Shown here: in pieces, positions 8,848 through 19,064 of the stretch
Layout of the letters: every line of letters begins with the position of its first letter
How positions within the stretch are numbered: position 1 is the first letter of the stretch
Source: Bacillus sp. JCM 19058
Lineage (GTDB): Bacteria; Bacillota; Bacilli; Bacillales_H; Bacillaceae_D
DNA length: 64,000 nt
Reading direction: 5' to 3'
Assembly: GCA_001310555.1 (NCBI GenBank)
Contig: BAXO01000014.1
Coordinates: 12,340 to 76,339, forward strand
Notes under the pieces: generated by a model
Told to the model about the DNA's origin: nothing
Databases searched by the model: none
The model's input: the letters and a program-made list of their open reading frames with translations, nothing else
Position numbers and translations under genes: made by a program

Positions 8848-8908
8848 TTGACATTTTTGAAAACGGCTTTTATGATGAATTTAAAAAAAATAAAATTGGT
8901 CTGACAAT
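8848..8908 (+). promoter_or_regulatory. nanA promoter with GntR-type operator
   Basis: TTGACA at 8848-8853 and TATGAT at 8871-8876 are separated by exactly 17 bases, a near-consensus SigA promoter. Nineteen bases past the -10 box lies ATTGGTCTGACAAT (8895-8908), a near palindrome of the NGGTCNGACNN type bound by FadR-subfamily GntR proteins. Its place after the start point fits repression by one of the two divergent GntR regulators. Confidence 0.65.
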
Positions 8909-8957
8909 ATTATATCTTTATCAGTCCACTTTTTCAATGCTAAGGAGGATTCAATTT

Positions 8958-9830
8958 ATGAAAGGACTTTTTTTCAGCATTACTCGTCCCGTTTGATGAA
9001 AAAGGAAATATTAAAGAGCAAGGACTACGTGACATTGTTAGACAAAATATAGAAGTCCAGCAGGTTGATGGATTATATGTAAATGGAAGTTCCGGAGAGA
9101 ATTTCATGCTGTCAACTGAGCAAAAGAAAAAGATTTTCGAAATTGTCGGTGATGAAAACGCTGGTAAGGTCAAATTGATTGCCCAAGTGGGATCAATCAA
9201 TTTGGACGAAGCAGTCGATCTAGGGACGTATGCAACGGAACTTGGTTATAACAGCCTATCCGCTGTAACTCCTTTTTTACTATAAATTCAGTTTCGAAGA
9301 AATTATGCATTACTATGAATCTATCATTGCTGAAACAACGAATAACATGATCATTTACGCTATCCCTGCTTTAACAGGTGTATCAATGGAAGTTTCGCAA
9401 TTTGATGAACTATTCAAGAATGAAAAAGTCATCGGTGTCAAATATACTGACGGCAACTTCTTCAAACTGGAAAGATTGCGTAAGAGATATCCGGATAAAC
9501 TAATTTACTCTGGTTTTGATGAAATGTTGATTTATGGCATGGTTTCTGGCGTGGATGGTGCTATTGGGAGCACATATAACATCAATGGTAAGCGTGCTAA
9601 ACAAATCATGGACTTGTGTCTTGAAGGAAAAGTAGACGAGGCATATGACGTCCAGCACGTAACGAATGATTTGATTGAAAAAGTGCTTGATCTTGGCCTG
9701 TATCAAACTTTGAAAGAAGTCCTGAATCAAAAAGGCTTTGATGCCGGTACATGCAAAAACCGATGAGCGGTTTTGACAGCAGTAAAGTAGAAGAAGTCAA
9801 AAAAAACTGATCACGGATTTCAATTTATAA
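8958..9830 (+). CDS. nanA: N-acetylneuraminate lyase (frame broken)
   Basis: Splits N-acetylneuraminate to N-acetylmannosamine and pyruvate. DapA/NAL-type TIM barrel of about 290 residues: [28 protein letters not shown] (GxxGE motif), [20 protein letters not shown] (catalytic Tyr region), [27 protein letters not shown] (Schiff-base Lys in GVKYT), [17 protein letters not shown] at 8958 follows TAAGGAGG. Frame changes at T7 8968-8974, T6 9273-9278, A5 9755-9759 and the A8 run 9799-9806; the corrected tail reads LITDFNL. First gene of the plus-strand half of the locus. Confidence 0.9.
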
Positions 9831-9899
9831 GAAAGCGTAAAGGCGAGCTTCTGCAATTGCCCCTCAAAAGGAAAAACGCGTACAAGTAAAGTGAAACTT

Positions 9900-9935
9900 C
9901 AATCAGTGAGGGTTTCTCTCATTCCTCACTGATTG
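9900..9935. other. Stem-loop after nanA without T tract
   Basis: CAATCAGTGAGG (9900-9911) pairs perfectly with CCTCACTGATTG (9924-9935) around a 12-base loop. No T run follows on either strand, so it is not a standard terminator; it may be an attenuating or stabilising hairpin between nanA and the symporter. Confidence 0.55.
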
Positions 9936-10053
9936 TAAGTAGAGCAAATCTGTTTTGCGAGCAGCTGATTCCCACTGCAATTCTATGTGTAACCGCGTTT
10001 TGAGGAGGGAGTCTCACAGACAGTTAATGAGGGATAAATTTTTTTTAAGTGTA

Positions 10054-10088
10054 TGAAAGCGCTTCATGAAAAAATGAAAGCACTTTTA
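10054..10088 (+). promoter_or_regulatory. Two cre-like sites before the symporter
   Basis: TGAAAGCGCTTCAT (10054-10067) is one base short of a perfect cre box, and TGAAAGCACTTTTA (10075-10088) matches the ideal TGAAAGCGCTTTCA at 12 of 14. Both lie 25-60 bases before the symporter start, the right place for CcpA repression. Confidence 0.5.
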
Positions 10089-10111
10089 TACAACATAAGG
10101 GGGATCTTACA

Positions 10112-11633
10112 TTGGATAAGGTAGGTCTTGGTACGGCGAATTGGGTTGTTTTGGTTATATACTTGCTGGCGATGCTGTTAGTTGGTGTCTATTTCACAAA
10201 GCGTTCTGGAAAAAATACAGATGCATTTTTCACGGCCAGTGGGAAAATACCTGCATGGGCTGCTGGATTCAGTATTTATGCAACAACACTCAGTGCAATC
10301 ACTTTCATGTCGACGCCAGAGCAGGCTTTTTTGACTGACTGGTCATATGCAGCAGGAAACTTGGCGATTTTTGCAATTATTCCTTTGTTGATTTATTTCT
10401 ATATACCATTCTTCAGAAAACTGAATATTACAACGGCATATGAATATTTAGAAGAGCGTTTCGGTGTTTCCATGCGTTCTGTCAGCAGTTTGCTCTTCAT
10501 CCTGTTCCATATCGGACGGGTTGCCATCGTCGTATATCTGCCGACGCTTGCCATCACTTCGGTATCGGATATCAATCCGGTGTTAATTGCAGCTGCAGTT
10601 GGTTTTTGTGTATCATCTATACGTTCCTTGGTGGCATGGAAGGTGTCATTTGGAGCGACGTGATCCAGGGAATCCTGCTTTTAGGCGGTGCATTTACTAT
10701 CGTTATTCTTGGTATTTACCTTGTCGATGGCGGTTTCTCCACTGTGATGCACGATGCTGCAAATGATGGTAAGTTCCTCACCGCAGATAACTGGAAATTC
10801 GGTACTGCCGCAGCAGCGATTCCTATCATTTTTCTCGGTTCGATTTTCAATAACTTGCACCAGTACACGGCAAGTCAAGATGTCGTTCAGCGTTATCAGA
10901 CAACAAGCTCCAACAAGGAAACAAATAAATCATTGTGGACAAACGGTATTCTTGCTCTAATCACCATCCCGATCTTTTACGGAATGGGGACGGTTTTATA
11001 CAGTTTCTACACTCATGCAGAATCATTGCCTGAAGGATTCAACACATCTGCAATTGTCCCTTATTTTATCGTGACCAGCTTACCAGCGGGAATTGCCGGA
11101 CTAATGATCGCAGCTATTTTTGCTGCTTGCCAGTCTACAATCTCATCTAGCTTGAACAGTATTTCTGCTTGTGTGATCACAGATTTCAAACAGCGCTTCT
11201 TTGGCAAGGAGCAAGGAAAAAAAATGATGTATTGCTTGCACGATGGGTAATTGTTATCGCAGGAATACTTGGTGTAGGGGCAGCATTGTATCTGGTATCA
11301 ACCAACCGTGCGGAAACTTGGAATCTATTCCTGGCAATTACCGGTTTGTTTGGTGTGCCAATCGCAGGTATCTTGCTCTAGGTATTTTCACCAAACGTGC
11401 GAATACACCAGGCGTATGGGTTGGTCTGTTATTAGCAGCAATCACGGCATATTTTGTAGGAAAAACAAGCCTGACACCATTCGCTGTAAGCATGGTATCA
11501 TTCTTTAGTTCATTTATTTTTGGGTATATTGCAAGCTTGTTTTTCCCGAAAGCGAATAAAAACATTAAGGGGCTTACCATTTATACAAAAAAACGAAAAC
11601 TATGTCAGAGCAGATGCAAGGAAAGGCGCATGA
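10112..11633 (+). CDS. Sodium/solute symporter family, probable sialic acid transporter (frame broken)
   Basis: SSS-family membrane carrier of about 506 residues with 13 or so hydrophobic segments: VVLVIYLLAMLLVGVYFTKR at the N-terminus, KIPAWAAGFSIYATTLSAIT (the conserved TM2 sodium region), YEYLEERFG, FLGGMEGVIWSDVIQG (TM6 region), MIAAIFAACQSTISSSLNSI (TM9). TTG at 10112 follows AAGGGGG. Frame changes near 10608, at A8 11217-11224, near 11379 and at A7 11587-11593; corrected end NYVRADARKGA. Directly after nanA, so uptake of N-acetylneuraminate is the natural inference. Confidence 0.82.
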
Positions 11634-11643
11634 AGGATCTTGA

Positions 11644-11680
11644 AAATGCCAGCACCCAGTCAGGCGCTGGCATTTCTTGA
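11644..11680 (+). terminator. Terminator after the nan symporter
   Basis: AAATGCCAGC (11644-11653) pairs perfectly with GCTGGCATTT (11666-11675), followed by TTTCTT. Confidence 0.8.
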
Positions 11681-11775
11681 TGCATTTCTGGGCTTTCCGC
11701 ATTTCTTATATGTAAGGGGAGCACCATTGCCCACTCCTTGACCCATTTTTACACGTATCTCGGCTGAACCCCTAT

Positions 11776-12891
11776 TTAAGTCAATACGTCAATAAATGCT
11801 TGATCATGTGTTACGTCGAAGAATTCAGGCGTTTCCAAAAAAAGGTTGTAAAACCTTCCTCGGTTTAGCGGATTGTTCACAAAGCCCTGGGCAATTTTTA
11901 AGTGATGGAGCGCCAGCTTTCGATCTTTCTCGTTTGCCCATATGCATATGGCTAAGAAGAAATGTGTATTGGCATTAGCGTCCTGTACATGTATCGCGGT
12001 TTGTAAAAAGTGTGTTGCTTGTTCATATCTCTGTGCCCACATCAAGCGGGCACCGACATCGTGGGCGACCCAGCTCAGGAGGTAGCTATCAGCATCCCGT
12101 GCAACTTCCCGTTTTTGCAACTCCTTCTCGACATACGCACTGGCTTCAGTCACCACCCGATCAAAACCGTTCCAATTCCCTTGCTGATGGTAAATACTCA
12201 TCCGTGTCGTGATCGCAGCCAACCAAAAAAATACGATACTGATCCCATGTCACGTCTTCGCTCATCAAAGATTCCATTTTCTCCAATTCATCTAGTGCAT
12301 CATCCACTTTTCCATTTTGCTCAAATATCGCTGCTCCGGCTCGTAGGAAAAGACATTTCCAATAACGGCTGACCTCAGGACTTTTAAGGCGTTTTGAAGC
12401 TTCACGATATAGCTGAAACCATTCATCATACGGCCTTCTCTTGCCCAACATTGAGTCTGTGTTGTATCTTCAACTGCCCTCAATACATGTTCATCCTTCA
12501 TATGTAATGATGTCCACCGGAAAAATTCAGACTGTTCTTCTATTGCTTCTTGATCTCTGTGTAGAACTGACAAGGTATCGACTAAATGCCAACGAGACCA
12601 GAAGGTTTCCTCAGGAGCCAGATCCGAGTCCAAATAGTTCCGATGTAACTGGAGTCGTTTCTCCAACCCTACCTCTCCCATATAATTGTAGATATCGTCA
12701 GCCATATGGACAACATCAGCATTCAGCGATTTCTCCAGTTCATGTTCAATTTGATGACATAATTCCTCAAGAACCACATCATCTGATAGCGGGTTGGACG
12801 AAATCCTTTCTTTGAAATCTATGAATTGTTTTCGTATTGCTGCTACCTTTTCAGACACACTGATCTCCTCCGTTCGAGCAGTATCTTGCAT
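11776..12891 (-). CDS. Tetratricopeptide-like protein of unknown role (frame broken)
   Basis: About 370 residues, all helical. Repeat-like segments include LAPEETFWSRWHLVDTLSVL, RYWKCLFLRAGAAIFEQNGK, YLLSWVAHDVGARLMWAQRY EQATHFLQTAIHVQDANANT and KLALHHLKIAQGF, consistent with degenerate TPRs. No signal peptide or membrane segment, no HTH. Frame changes lie near 12447 and in the A7 run 12225-12231. Start ATG at 12891 follows GGAGGAGATCAG at long distance. It is alone between convergent nan genes and a transposon scar. I do not recognise the family. Confidence 0.6.
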
Positions 12892-13029
12892 TAACCGTGC
12901 ATTCCGCCTCTAGAAACACATTCGATATCAATTACCATAACCCTTTGTGGATATTAAATTTATCGATTGTTCTGAGACTGCCTAACATAAATTTTCTAGT
13001 TTACGTGTAAGCTACTAATCGACAAGGAC
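12892..13029. other. Intergenic, nothing recognised
   Basis: No gene or conserved signal seen between the TPR gene and the transposase remnant. Confidence 0.4.
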
Positions 13030-13238
13030 TCAGCATAACAAGGTATTCTCGCGAAAATTTATTTCATTCTGGAAAGTCACAGCATTAGCAACGAGATCGT
13101 TATAGTTAATACGCTTTTCTTGTTCTTCCTGATCATTTTTAATCATATCCCGTCTCCGCCGAAAAAGAGCCATTTAGAAAAGCCGTTGTATGCCTCAACT
13201 TTGTTTGTACTGGCCGTTATTTGTTCCGTAATTTTATG
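13030..13238 (-). pseudogene. Tn3-family transposase C-terminal remnant
   Basis: In two frames the minus strand reads TASTNKVEAYNGFSKWLFFG GDGI then MIKNDQEEQEKRINYNDLVA NAVTFQNEINF. This is the order seen in the C-terminal part of Tn3-type TnpA proteins (TNKVE...F..WL.FGG, then EQEK...YN.L.AN...F.N). The rest of the transposase and any 38-bp inverted repeats are not visible, so this is a scar about 70 codons long. One frame change lies near 13147. Identification is by motif memory. Confidence 0.55.
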
Positions 13239-13645
13239 TCAGAAATATATTTAAGAGAAAGACAGTCTAACGTAAACTCCAGCCTAGACCCAGGTCTGAT
13301 TTCTCCCTGTTTTTTTGCAACTGTGATAAAATGAAAAACGACAAGTGAACACGTTTGATGGTTTATAGAAGGCTTTGATCCTGTCATGAGCTTACGTCAT
13401 CCGCAGGCTAATCCGCCCACGTTTACGCCGGGTGTTGCTCAAGTGCGCCGTCCGACGCTCACGTAGCGTTCGCCATTGCTTAGTCGGTCAAGAGAGGACT
13501 CCTTCACCGGCGTCTCATTAAATGCGAGGAAGCAAAAGGAATGCTTCACCTCTTTCATAGCCATTAACCGTTGAGTCACTTGATAAGACGGCTCCGTACT
13601 CGGACTTACACGACCAATTTTGAATGGAAGGACTGGAACCTTAAT
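13239..13645. other. Intergenic, nothing firm
   Basis: GC-richer segment 13380-13560 with no convincing gene on either strand. The next gene starts at 13646. Confidence 0.35.
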
Positions 13646-14376
13646 ATGGCAAGACGTCTCGAAGGTCATGTATTTGACCAAACGATTGAAAGTCGTTATT
13701 TAGGAGAGCAGCAAAAGCTGTTATGCTATACTCCGCCAAGCTATACTCCTTTATCCAGCTATGGAGTGCTTATATGTCAGGACGGCAGTGATTACTTTCA
13801 GCTTGGACGACTGCTGCGCCAGGCTGAAGAGCTAATGAAAGAAGCTGAAATAGAGGAAACGATCATTATCGGCGTTCCTTACCCTAGTGTCGAGGAACGC
13901 AGGAAACGATACCACCCGAATGGGGAGAAACGAAACGATTATCTTCGATTTCTCGCCGATGAACTCGTTCCGTTTTTAGACGAGCAGTTTTCCATCGAAC
14001 CGTTCGCAACTAGCCGTACATTAGCCGGAGATTCCCTTGCGGCGACGGTTTCACTACTGGCAGCACTTGAATACCTAGTCTCTTTGGTCAAGTCATGATG
14101 CATTCGCCATATGTAAATGATACTGTTATCGCCGCTGTCGATGAGCATACCTTAGCCGATACGCTCTCCGTTTACCATGTAATAGGCAAGCAGGAAACAG
14201 CAGTGAAAACAACCGACGGGCAAGTGCTTGACTTTTTAACGCCGAACCGGCAATTGCATCGCGCGTTAAAGCAGCAGCCTATTACGTATACGTATGATGA
14301 ATTTGACGGTAACCATACATGGACTTACTGGCAAAAGGATTTGCCGCGCGCGTTGCGCTCGCTGTTACCATATTAA
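13646..14376 (+). CDS. Esterase family protein, YjcH-like (frame broken)
   Basis: Alpha/beta-hydrolase of the enterochelin-esterase type, about 243 residues. CYTPPSYTPLSSYGVLICQD is the entry strand and oxyanion region; IIIGVPYPSVEERRKRYHPN follows; the nucleophile elbow AGDSLAATVSLLAAL carries the Ser in GDSL; the C-terminus has YDEFDGNHTWTYWQKDLPRA with the likely His. One C is missing near 14072; corrected reading YPSLFGQVMMHSPYVND. ATG at 13646 with GGAAGG upstream. It is followed 21 bases later by a GNAT gene, as yjcF and yjcH cluster in B. subtilis. Substrate unknown. Confidence 0.72.
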
Positions 14377-14397
14377 GCTAGAGAGGAAGAAGAAACA

Positions 14398-14823
14398 ATG
14401 AAGGTTATACAAGTAAGCAATGACAAGGAGCGTGCTGCTGCTTTTCTTATTCGCCAAAAGGTGTTCGTGGAAGAGCAGAAAGTTCCACTAGAGGAAGAAA
14501 TAGATTCATTCGAAGACGAGGCGCTTCATTTCGTTGCCTACCATAACGATAAACCGGTCGGAGCCGGACGATTACGCTTATTTGATCACTTTGGAAAAGT
14601 TGAACGGGTTTGCGTCCTTCAACAAGCAAGAGGAACTGGCGCAGGACGAGCATTGATGGAGACGATTGAGGCGAGTATTTCTGCAGCAGGAAAACCAAAA
14701 GCAAAGCTTAATGCGCAATGTCAGGCTGAGGAGTTTTATCAAAAGCTCGGTTACGAAACGATTTCAGATCAGTTTCTGGATGCTGGTATCCCACATGTCA
14801 CCATGCTCAAGACGGTGAACTAG
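14398..14823 (+). CDS. GNAT N-acetyltransferase, YjcF-like
   Basis: 141 residues, frame intact. AAFLIRQKVFVEEQKVPLEE opens the fold; VGAGRLRLFDHFGKVERVCV then LQQARGTGAGRALMETIEA contains the acetyl-CoA pyrophosphate loop (R-G-T-G-A-G-R); AQCQAEEFYQKLGYETISDQ FLDAGIPHVTM is the usual C-terminal motif of this subgroup, which resembles YjcF/ElaA. Acceptor unknown. ATG at 14398 follows GAGAGGAAGAAG. Second gene of a two-gene operon with the esterase; ends at a shared terminator. Confidence 0.85.
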   Translation: MKVIQVSNDKERAAAFLIRQKVFVEEQKVPLEEEIDSFEDEALHFVAYHNDKPVGAGRLRLFDHFGKVERVCVLQQARGTGAGRALMETIEASISAAGKPKAKLNAQCQAEEFYQKLGYETISDQFLDAGIPHVTMLKTVN

Positions 14824-14854
14824 GAGCTGAATGGATATGCGCGTGAAGGTGGCG

Positions 14855-14897
14855 TAAAAAAAAGCCCGATTTCTCCTAAAAACGAGAAATCGGGCTT
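14855..14897 (-). terminator. Strong terminator for the convergent operons
   Basis: AAGCCCGATTTCTC (14862-14875) and GAGAAATCGGGCTT (14884-14897) form a perfect 14-bp stem. A T8 tract lies on the minus-strand side (14855-14862), so it mainly ends the minus-strand operon from yqgV; it may also act on the acetyltransferase operon. Confidence 0.85.
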
Positions 14898-15017
14898 AAC
14901 GCTATATGTACAGCCTAGCCCCTACTTTCTTCGCTTTTCCCGGCTGAGGTAAACATAAGCGCTCGAATGAAACGACTTTTCATCAAGCTATTATGCAATG
15001 GACTCGTTAAATATCCT

Positions 15018-15372
15018 TTAATCGGAAACTGGCTTCTCCTGATGTTCGAGTGCTTCTTCTCTCTGCGGCTGATAGAGCTTTGATTCTACCGCTTGCAGCT
15101 TTCCTTCCATGGAACCGTTTGATCACGGCGGTCATCGATGCGAATATCGTCGCTACTCGTTGAACGCCTTGCTTGAAAGGAACCTCGTGAATGTCCTGAA
15201 TGACCTCAAATAATACAGGAAGCTCTCCCTCTATTAAGGTGCTCATCGGCGTTAGCTGATAGCTGATTTTCTCTTGATGCCTTGCGAGCACACGATGAAT
15301 GTCAGCAATGTAATCGCTCACACTCGTTGTTTCCGTACCTATCGGTATGATCGTTATATCGACTATTGCCAT
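15018..15372 (-). CDS. yqgV: Thiamine-binding MTH1187/YqgV family protein (frame broken)
   Basis: Small protein of about 115 residues: MAIVDITIIPIGTETTSVSD YIADIHRVL and SYQLTPMSTLIEGELPVLFE VIQDIHEVPFKQGVQRVAT are diagnostic for the MTH1187 (DUF77) family, which forms tetramers and binds thiamine-like ligands. ATG at 15372 follows AAGGAGGAG. Two one-base losses near 15128 and 15108 scramble the C-terminus; corrected it reads IDDRRDQTV and then MEGKLQAVESKLYQPQREEA with stop at 15018. B. subtilis yqgV belongs to the same yqg neighbourhood. Confidence 0.8.
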
Positions 15373-16161
15373 TCTTTTCTCCTCCTTCTTTTTCAAGCGT
15401 GATCGGATCGCTAAATGGTCGGGGAATTCCATTGTCGCGAGCCGGCGATAAGCGGCAATTCCCACAAGTAAATGCTGACGGTCAGGCTCGGCTGTCGTGA
15501 CATGCTGCTGCAGCCAGTAGGATGTCGCAAGAACAAGACGGCTCAGCCAGCCAAAGCCTTGTTGTCTCATAAGCCAAGTAACAATCGGTATAGCCATAAG
15601 TGAACCGTAGGAAGCTATCATTAATGCTTGCCCTGCTTCTATTCTTCCGATCAAAACAAGAAAAAAATGTGCCTAGCAGGACGATAGAAAAATAAATAAC
15701 GACGATGTTGGTTGAGCAGTTCCGATTCGTTATAGCTGCCTGTTGAATCTGCTTCCAACGAGTGTTTAATTTGACACCGCGATCGCTGAAGATTTTATGC
15801 TCTGCTCCGTGGTACTGTTTAAGCTGCTTCGGAAAAAGGAAATGGGTTCCGAACAATAAGTAAAATAGCGTATAATACGGAAGCCCAGCCCAGGAAGTCT
15901 CAACAAATATGCCGCTCAGCTTCGGAATAAAAATCAGGCATACTCCTGCAAAAATGAAAAGCTTATGCAATAACGGCAACGACTGAAGTACTTGCTTGCC
16001 CATCAGTAAGAAAGTACGCACGTTGATCGGCTTGATCCAGTTTTTTAAACATCCGTTTTCATAATAAGCACAGGCTGCATACTCCTTGCCAACAAAGAAA
16101 ATTCCGTTCTGGTATGACATTCCTCGAATCACGCGATCAACTCATTTCCGCCCTTATTCAC
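15363..16161 (-). CDS. DUF1385 family membrane protein (frame broken)
   Basis: Contains the DUF1385 signature YHGAEHKIF and the N-terminal GGxxxIxxVIRGM-like start. Hydrophobic segments: LLHKLFIFAGVCLIFIP, GLPYYTLFYLLFGTHFLFP, NIVVIYFSIVLLGTFF and MIASYGSLMAIPIVTWLM. Best start is GTG at 16161, giving MNKGGNELIA then VIRGMSYQNGIFFVG after one missing base near 16134; it would overlap the upstream gene by eight bases. Another change is at A7 15661-15667, and one near 15385 is needed for a stop at 15363, overlapping yqgV. Function of the family is unknown (YqhQ in B. subtilis). Confidence 0.7.
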
Positions 16162-16789
16162 CGACTCTTGCTTCGACGATCCAGTGAGGGACATTACGCG
16201 CTCCTTCAAACTCTGGTTCACGCAAAAGGGCATCTGATATGACGAGTGGACTATGAGCGGTCCACGTATGAAGGAGACGAACCGATACATCGGCGGCGTT
16301 TAACTCAGTTCCGCGAATGAAGATCCGCGCTTGTCCGCGATTTCCATAGCTCTCATTTTCCTCTACTTTATTAGGAAATGTGAAAATTCCGCCATTGTCA
16401 ATTACGGACGCCGTATTCGTATAAATTTCGTGTTCGGCATAAAAAAAGCACAAGCTCTCCGTCTTCATAATCGACATCTGTCCGCCCTTCTCCATTACCA
16501 TCCAAAAGTGACACCCCTAAATAATCGTCGCCAAACAGGCCTTCGGCAGGAGCGACTGTCCAATCCCATTCCGCAGAAACATAAAGCCCTTCCGCTGACT
16601 CCCTCACATCGACGAGAAGTTCAACATGATTTTGCATCTCTTCGTTTGTCACTGCTTCATGATCCTGCAGAAAATAAACGCCCCCAAACACCATGAGAAC
16701 CATTAAGATGACTGGAAGAACGACGACAGGCCAATTTTTTTTGCAACACGATGTTCAACTCTCTTTCTATGAACGGCTGTTTCATCCAT
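16154..16789 (-). CDS. Membrane-anchored hypothetical protein (frame broken)
   Basis: About 212 residues: short basic N-terminus MDETAVHRKRVEHRVAKKNW, one membrane segment PVVVLPVILMVLMVFGGVYF, then an extracellular domain rich in acidic residues (VDVRESAEGLYVSAEWDW, GLFGDDYLGVSLL, FTFPNKVEENESYGNRGQAR IFIRGTELNAADVSVRLLHT W). The strand-rich domain may bind a wall component, but this is a guess. Frame changes at A8 16735-16742 and A7 16440-16446. Start site weak. It heads an operon with the DUF1385 gene and yqgV. Family not recognised. Confidence 0.55.
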
Positions 16790-17084
16790 TATAATTATAC
16801 AGCTAGAGCTGCTGGAAACGAATACTTTCAACCGAAATGTTCCTTATTTATTCCGATCTTTTTTCTATACTGAATGAGCTCGCCTACTATTTTACTATAA
16901 CATTTCCCCGTCTCCATTTCGATCAGATTCCTTGAACGATTCGTCTCTTCCGTTAGACAAAAAAAAGTGATCCATTAAGAAGACCTCCGTTTTGAAGGGA
17001 GGCCCGTCATTTGAAAAAGACGTTTGCGGCTCTTAAAAAAAATAATCAAATGAACCTCCTACTTTTTAGACGAACGGCTTATCT

Positions 17085-18005
17085 TTACGCTAATGTCATC
17101 GGTTCCTTGTACCATTTAGGAATTGGAGTAGAGAATTCCCTAAAGCAATCAGTGATTTGTGTAGCATTCATGAGCATCGTTTTTAGCTCATCTTCTCCAA
17201 TAGCAAGCGCCCAAGGAATCGAAGAGAGAATATTCGTCGCACTATATAGCGCTAATAGATGAAAAAACTCTTCCGGTACACAGTTATTAAAATACCCGTG
17301 GATTTGACCATTCGCAAATGGGACACTGACACGCCAAGTAAAGATAAACCGGTCAAATTCCTCCCACGGATCGCCATAGCTTGAACGATTAAAATCGATA
17401 ATCGCCAAATTTTGCTCTGGTGTAACGATCAAATTTCCGAGATGATAATCCCCATGCTGGAAGGTTTGTACCCTATCCTTTAAGTAATGAAGCTGCTCGT
17501 TTATAAACTGAATAATAGTAGCGTCGTTCGATAGCTTTACCGGACAATTTCGGTAGCCTTCGATTTTTCTCTTTACTTTTTGCTGATACAGCTCCGCCCA
17601 AGGCATATCACTTGGTGCAGTTACCGTATGCATTTGTCGCAAATATCGACCAGCACTAACTCCGAGCAAATATTGCTTTTCCTCTGACATTTTCGGAAGT
17701 ACAGCCTCAGCGTCCTCCCCGTCAAGCCAGGACAAGAGCAAGTATACATAACTATTATTCCCTAGCCTCCCCATATCGATAGGTTCAGCTATTGGCAAAC
17801 CTAGATGATACAACTTCTTCATATTTTCGTACTCTAGCTTCTTTTTTTTCAAATTGCTCCATCGACGATACTCGCACTAATAGCTTATTTCCTTGCCGAT
17901 TTTCGATATAGTATTTTTGATCGTCAGACCAACCTTTGTGATTTGTTTCATCAACGTCCATTCAGTAAAAGCAGGAATTTCCTTGAGCAGCTCGAAAACG
18001 GACAA
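17085..18005 (-). CDS. APH-fold kinase (aminoglycoside phosphotransferase family, frame broken)
   Basis: About 305 residues. TTG at 18005 follows AGGGGGTGCAG, giving MSVFELLKEIPAFTEWTLMK; the corrected strand after it is GWSDDQKYYIENRQGNKLLV RVSSMEQF, the ATP-binding lobe. Catalytic loop FQHGDYHLGNLIV (HGDxxxxN) and metal-binding AIIDFNRSSYGDPWEEFDRF (IDFxxxxxGDP) are clear. Such proteins phosphorylate antibiotics, sugars or fructosamines; nothing shows which here. Frame changes at T8 17842-17849 and near 17925. Monocistronic. Confidence 0.75.
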
Positions 18006-18208
18006 AACTGCACCCCCTACATAAGTCTTGCGAGTAGCATACTTGATAGTAGGATAAAAAATCAACCGATAACCGGATTCAGCGAACGATTAGCGCTCCC
18101 TGCTTTTTTCCGCCGATTAGTTGAGGAAGTGGCTGAGCAGGTGTCGACGAATACCGGGGCAAGGTCACGATTGCGGCAATAGGCTGTCGGCTTCACCGGA
18201 TTCCTCTA

Positions 18209-19022
18209 CTATCGCTGGCGCTTCCGGTATGCAGCATGATTTGTCGGCCCAATTCCGCTGCCGATATTGATGCGCTCCTCGATTGCAGCACTAATAAACG
18301 CCTTGGCTGTTCCAACTGCCTTCTCTACTGCTGCTCCTTTCGCCAGCTCAGCAGCGATCGCCGCGGCAAAAGTACAGCCAGTACCGTGCGTATGTTTCGT
18401 CTGAATACGTTCCGCTCGATATTCACGGATCGTATTTCCGTCGTAAATTAAATCAAGTGCAGGTCCTGATGAAAGATGCCCACCTTTTAGGACAACATTT
18501 TCAGGGCCTAGTCGATGCAGTTCCTTGACTGCTTGCCTCATTTCTGCTTCAGAAGCGATCGTTGCGACACCGAGCAACTTTGAGGCTTCCGGCAAGTTTG
18601 GCGTAATTACCGTAGCTAACGGAAACAGCTCCTCAGTCAGCGCCTTAATTGCCGCTCCCTGTAAGAGCTCGGCCCCGCCTTTAGCAATCATAACCGGGTC
18701 GATGACAAGGTTCTTTACTCCGTACTTTTTTTAGCTTGCGGGCGACCAGTGAAATGATCTCCGCATCGAAGAGCATTCCCGTTTTTACCCCATCGGCACC
18801 AATATCAGACAGAACCGCATCAATCTGTGCTTCGATTGCCTCAAGCGACAGGGGATATACCCCATGAACACCTAGTGTGTTTTGAGCAGTGATTGCGATA
18901 ATGACACTTGCCCCAAATGTATCCAGCTCCTGAAAGGTTTTTAAGTCGGCTTGAATACCAGCTCCACCGCCACTGTCAGAGCCGGCTATCGTTAATGTTC
19001 TTGCGATGTCCACATGCACCAA
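18209..19022 (-). CDS. thiD: Hydroxymethylpyrimidine/phosphomethylpyrimidine kinase (frame broken)
   Basis: Phosphorylates HMP and HMP-P in thiamine synthesis. Ribokinase fold of about 270 residues: [31 protein letters not shown] at the N-terminus, [68 protein letters not shown], and the active-site [20 protein letters not shown] anion hole. ATG at 19022 ([10 protein letters not shown]) follows AGAAAGGATTGGT. One extra T in the run 18726-18732 breaks the frame. Last gene of the thiamine operon, cut off from thiO by an unknown gene. Confidence 0.92.
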
Positions 19023-19064
19023 TCCTTTCTCATTGAGGCTTCCGCAGAGTATAAGTAATAACTT

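Noticed and set aside
13439..13681. Minus-strand 80-residue ORF overlapping the esterase start
   Set aside because: No ribosome site, no recognisable family, and overlaps a good gene.
16978..17005. Terminator after the APH-fold kinase gene
   Set aside because: GGCCTCC/GGAGGTC stem is present but the tail CTTCTT is poor; left out as unproven.
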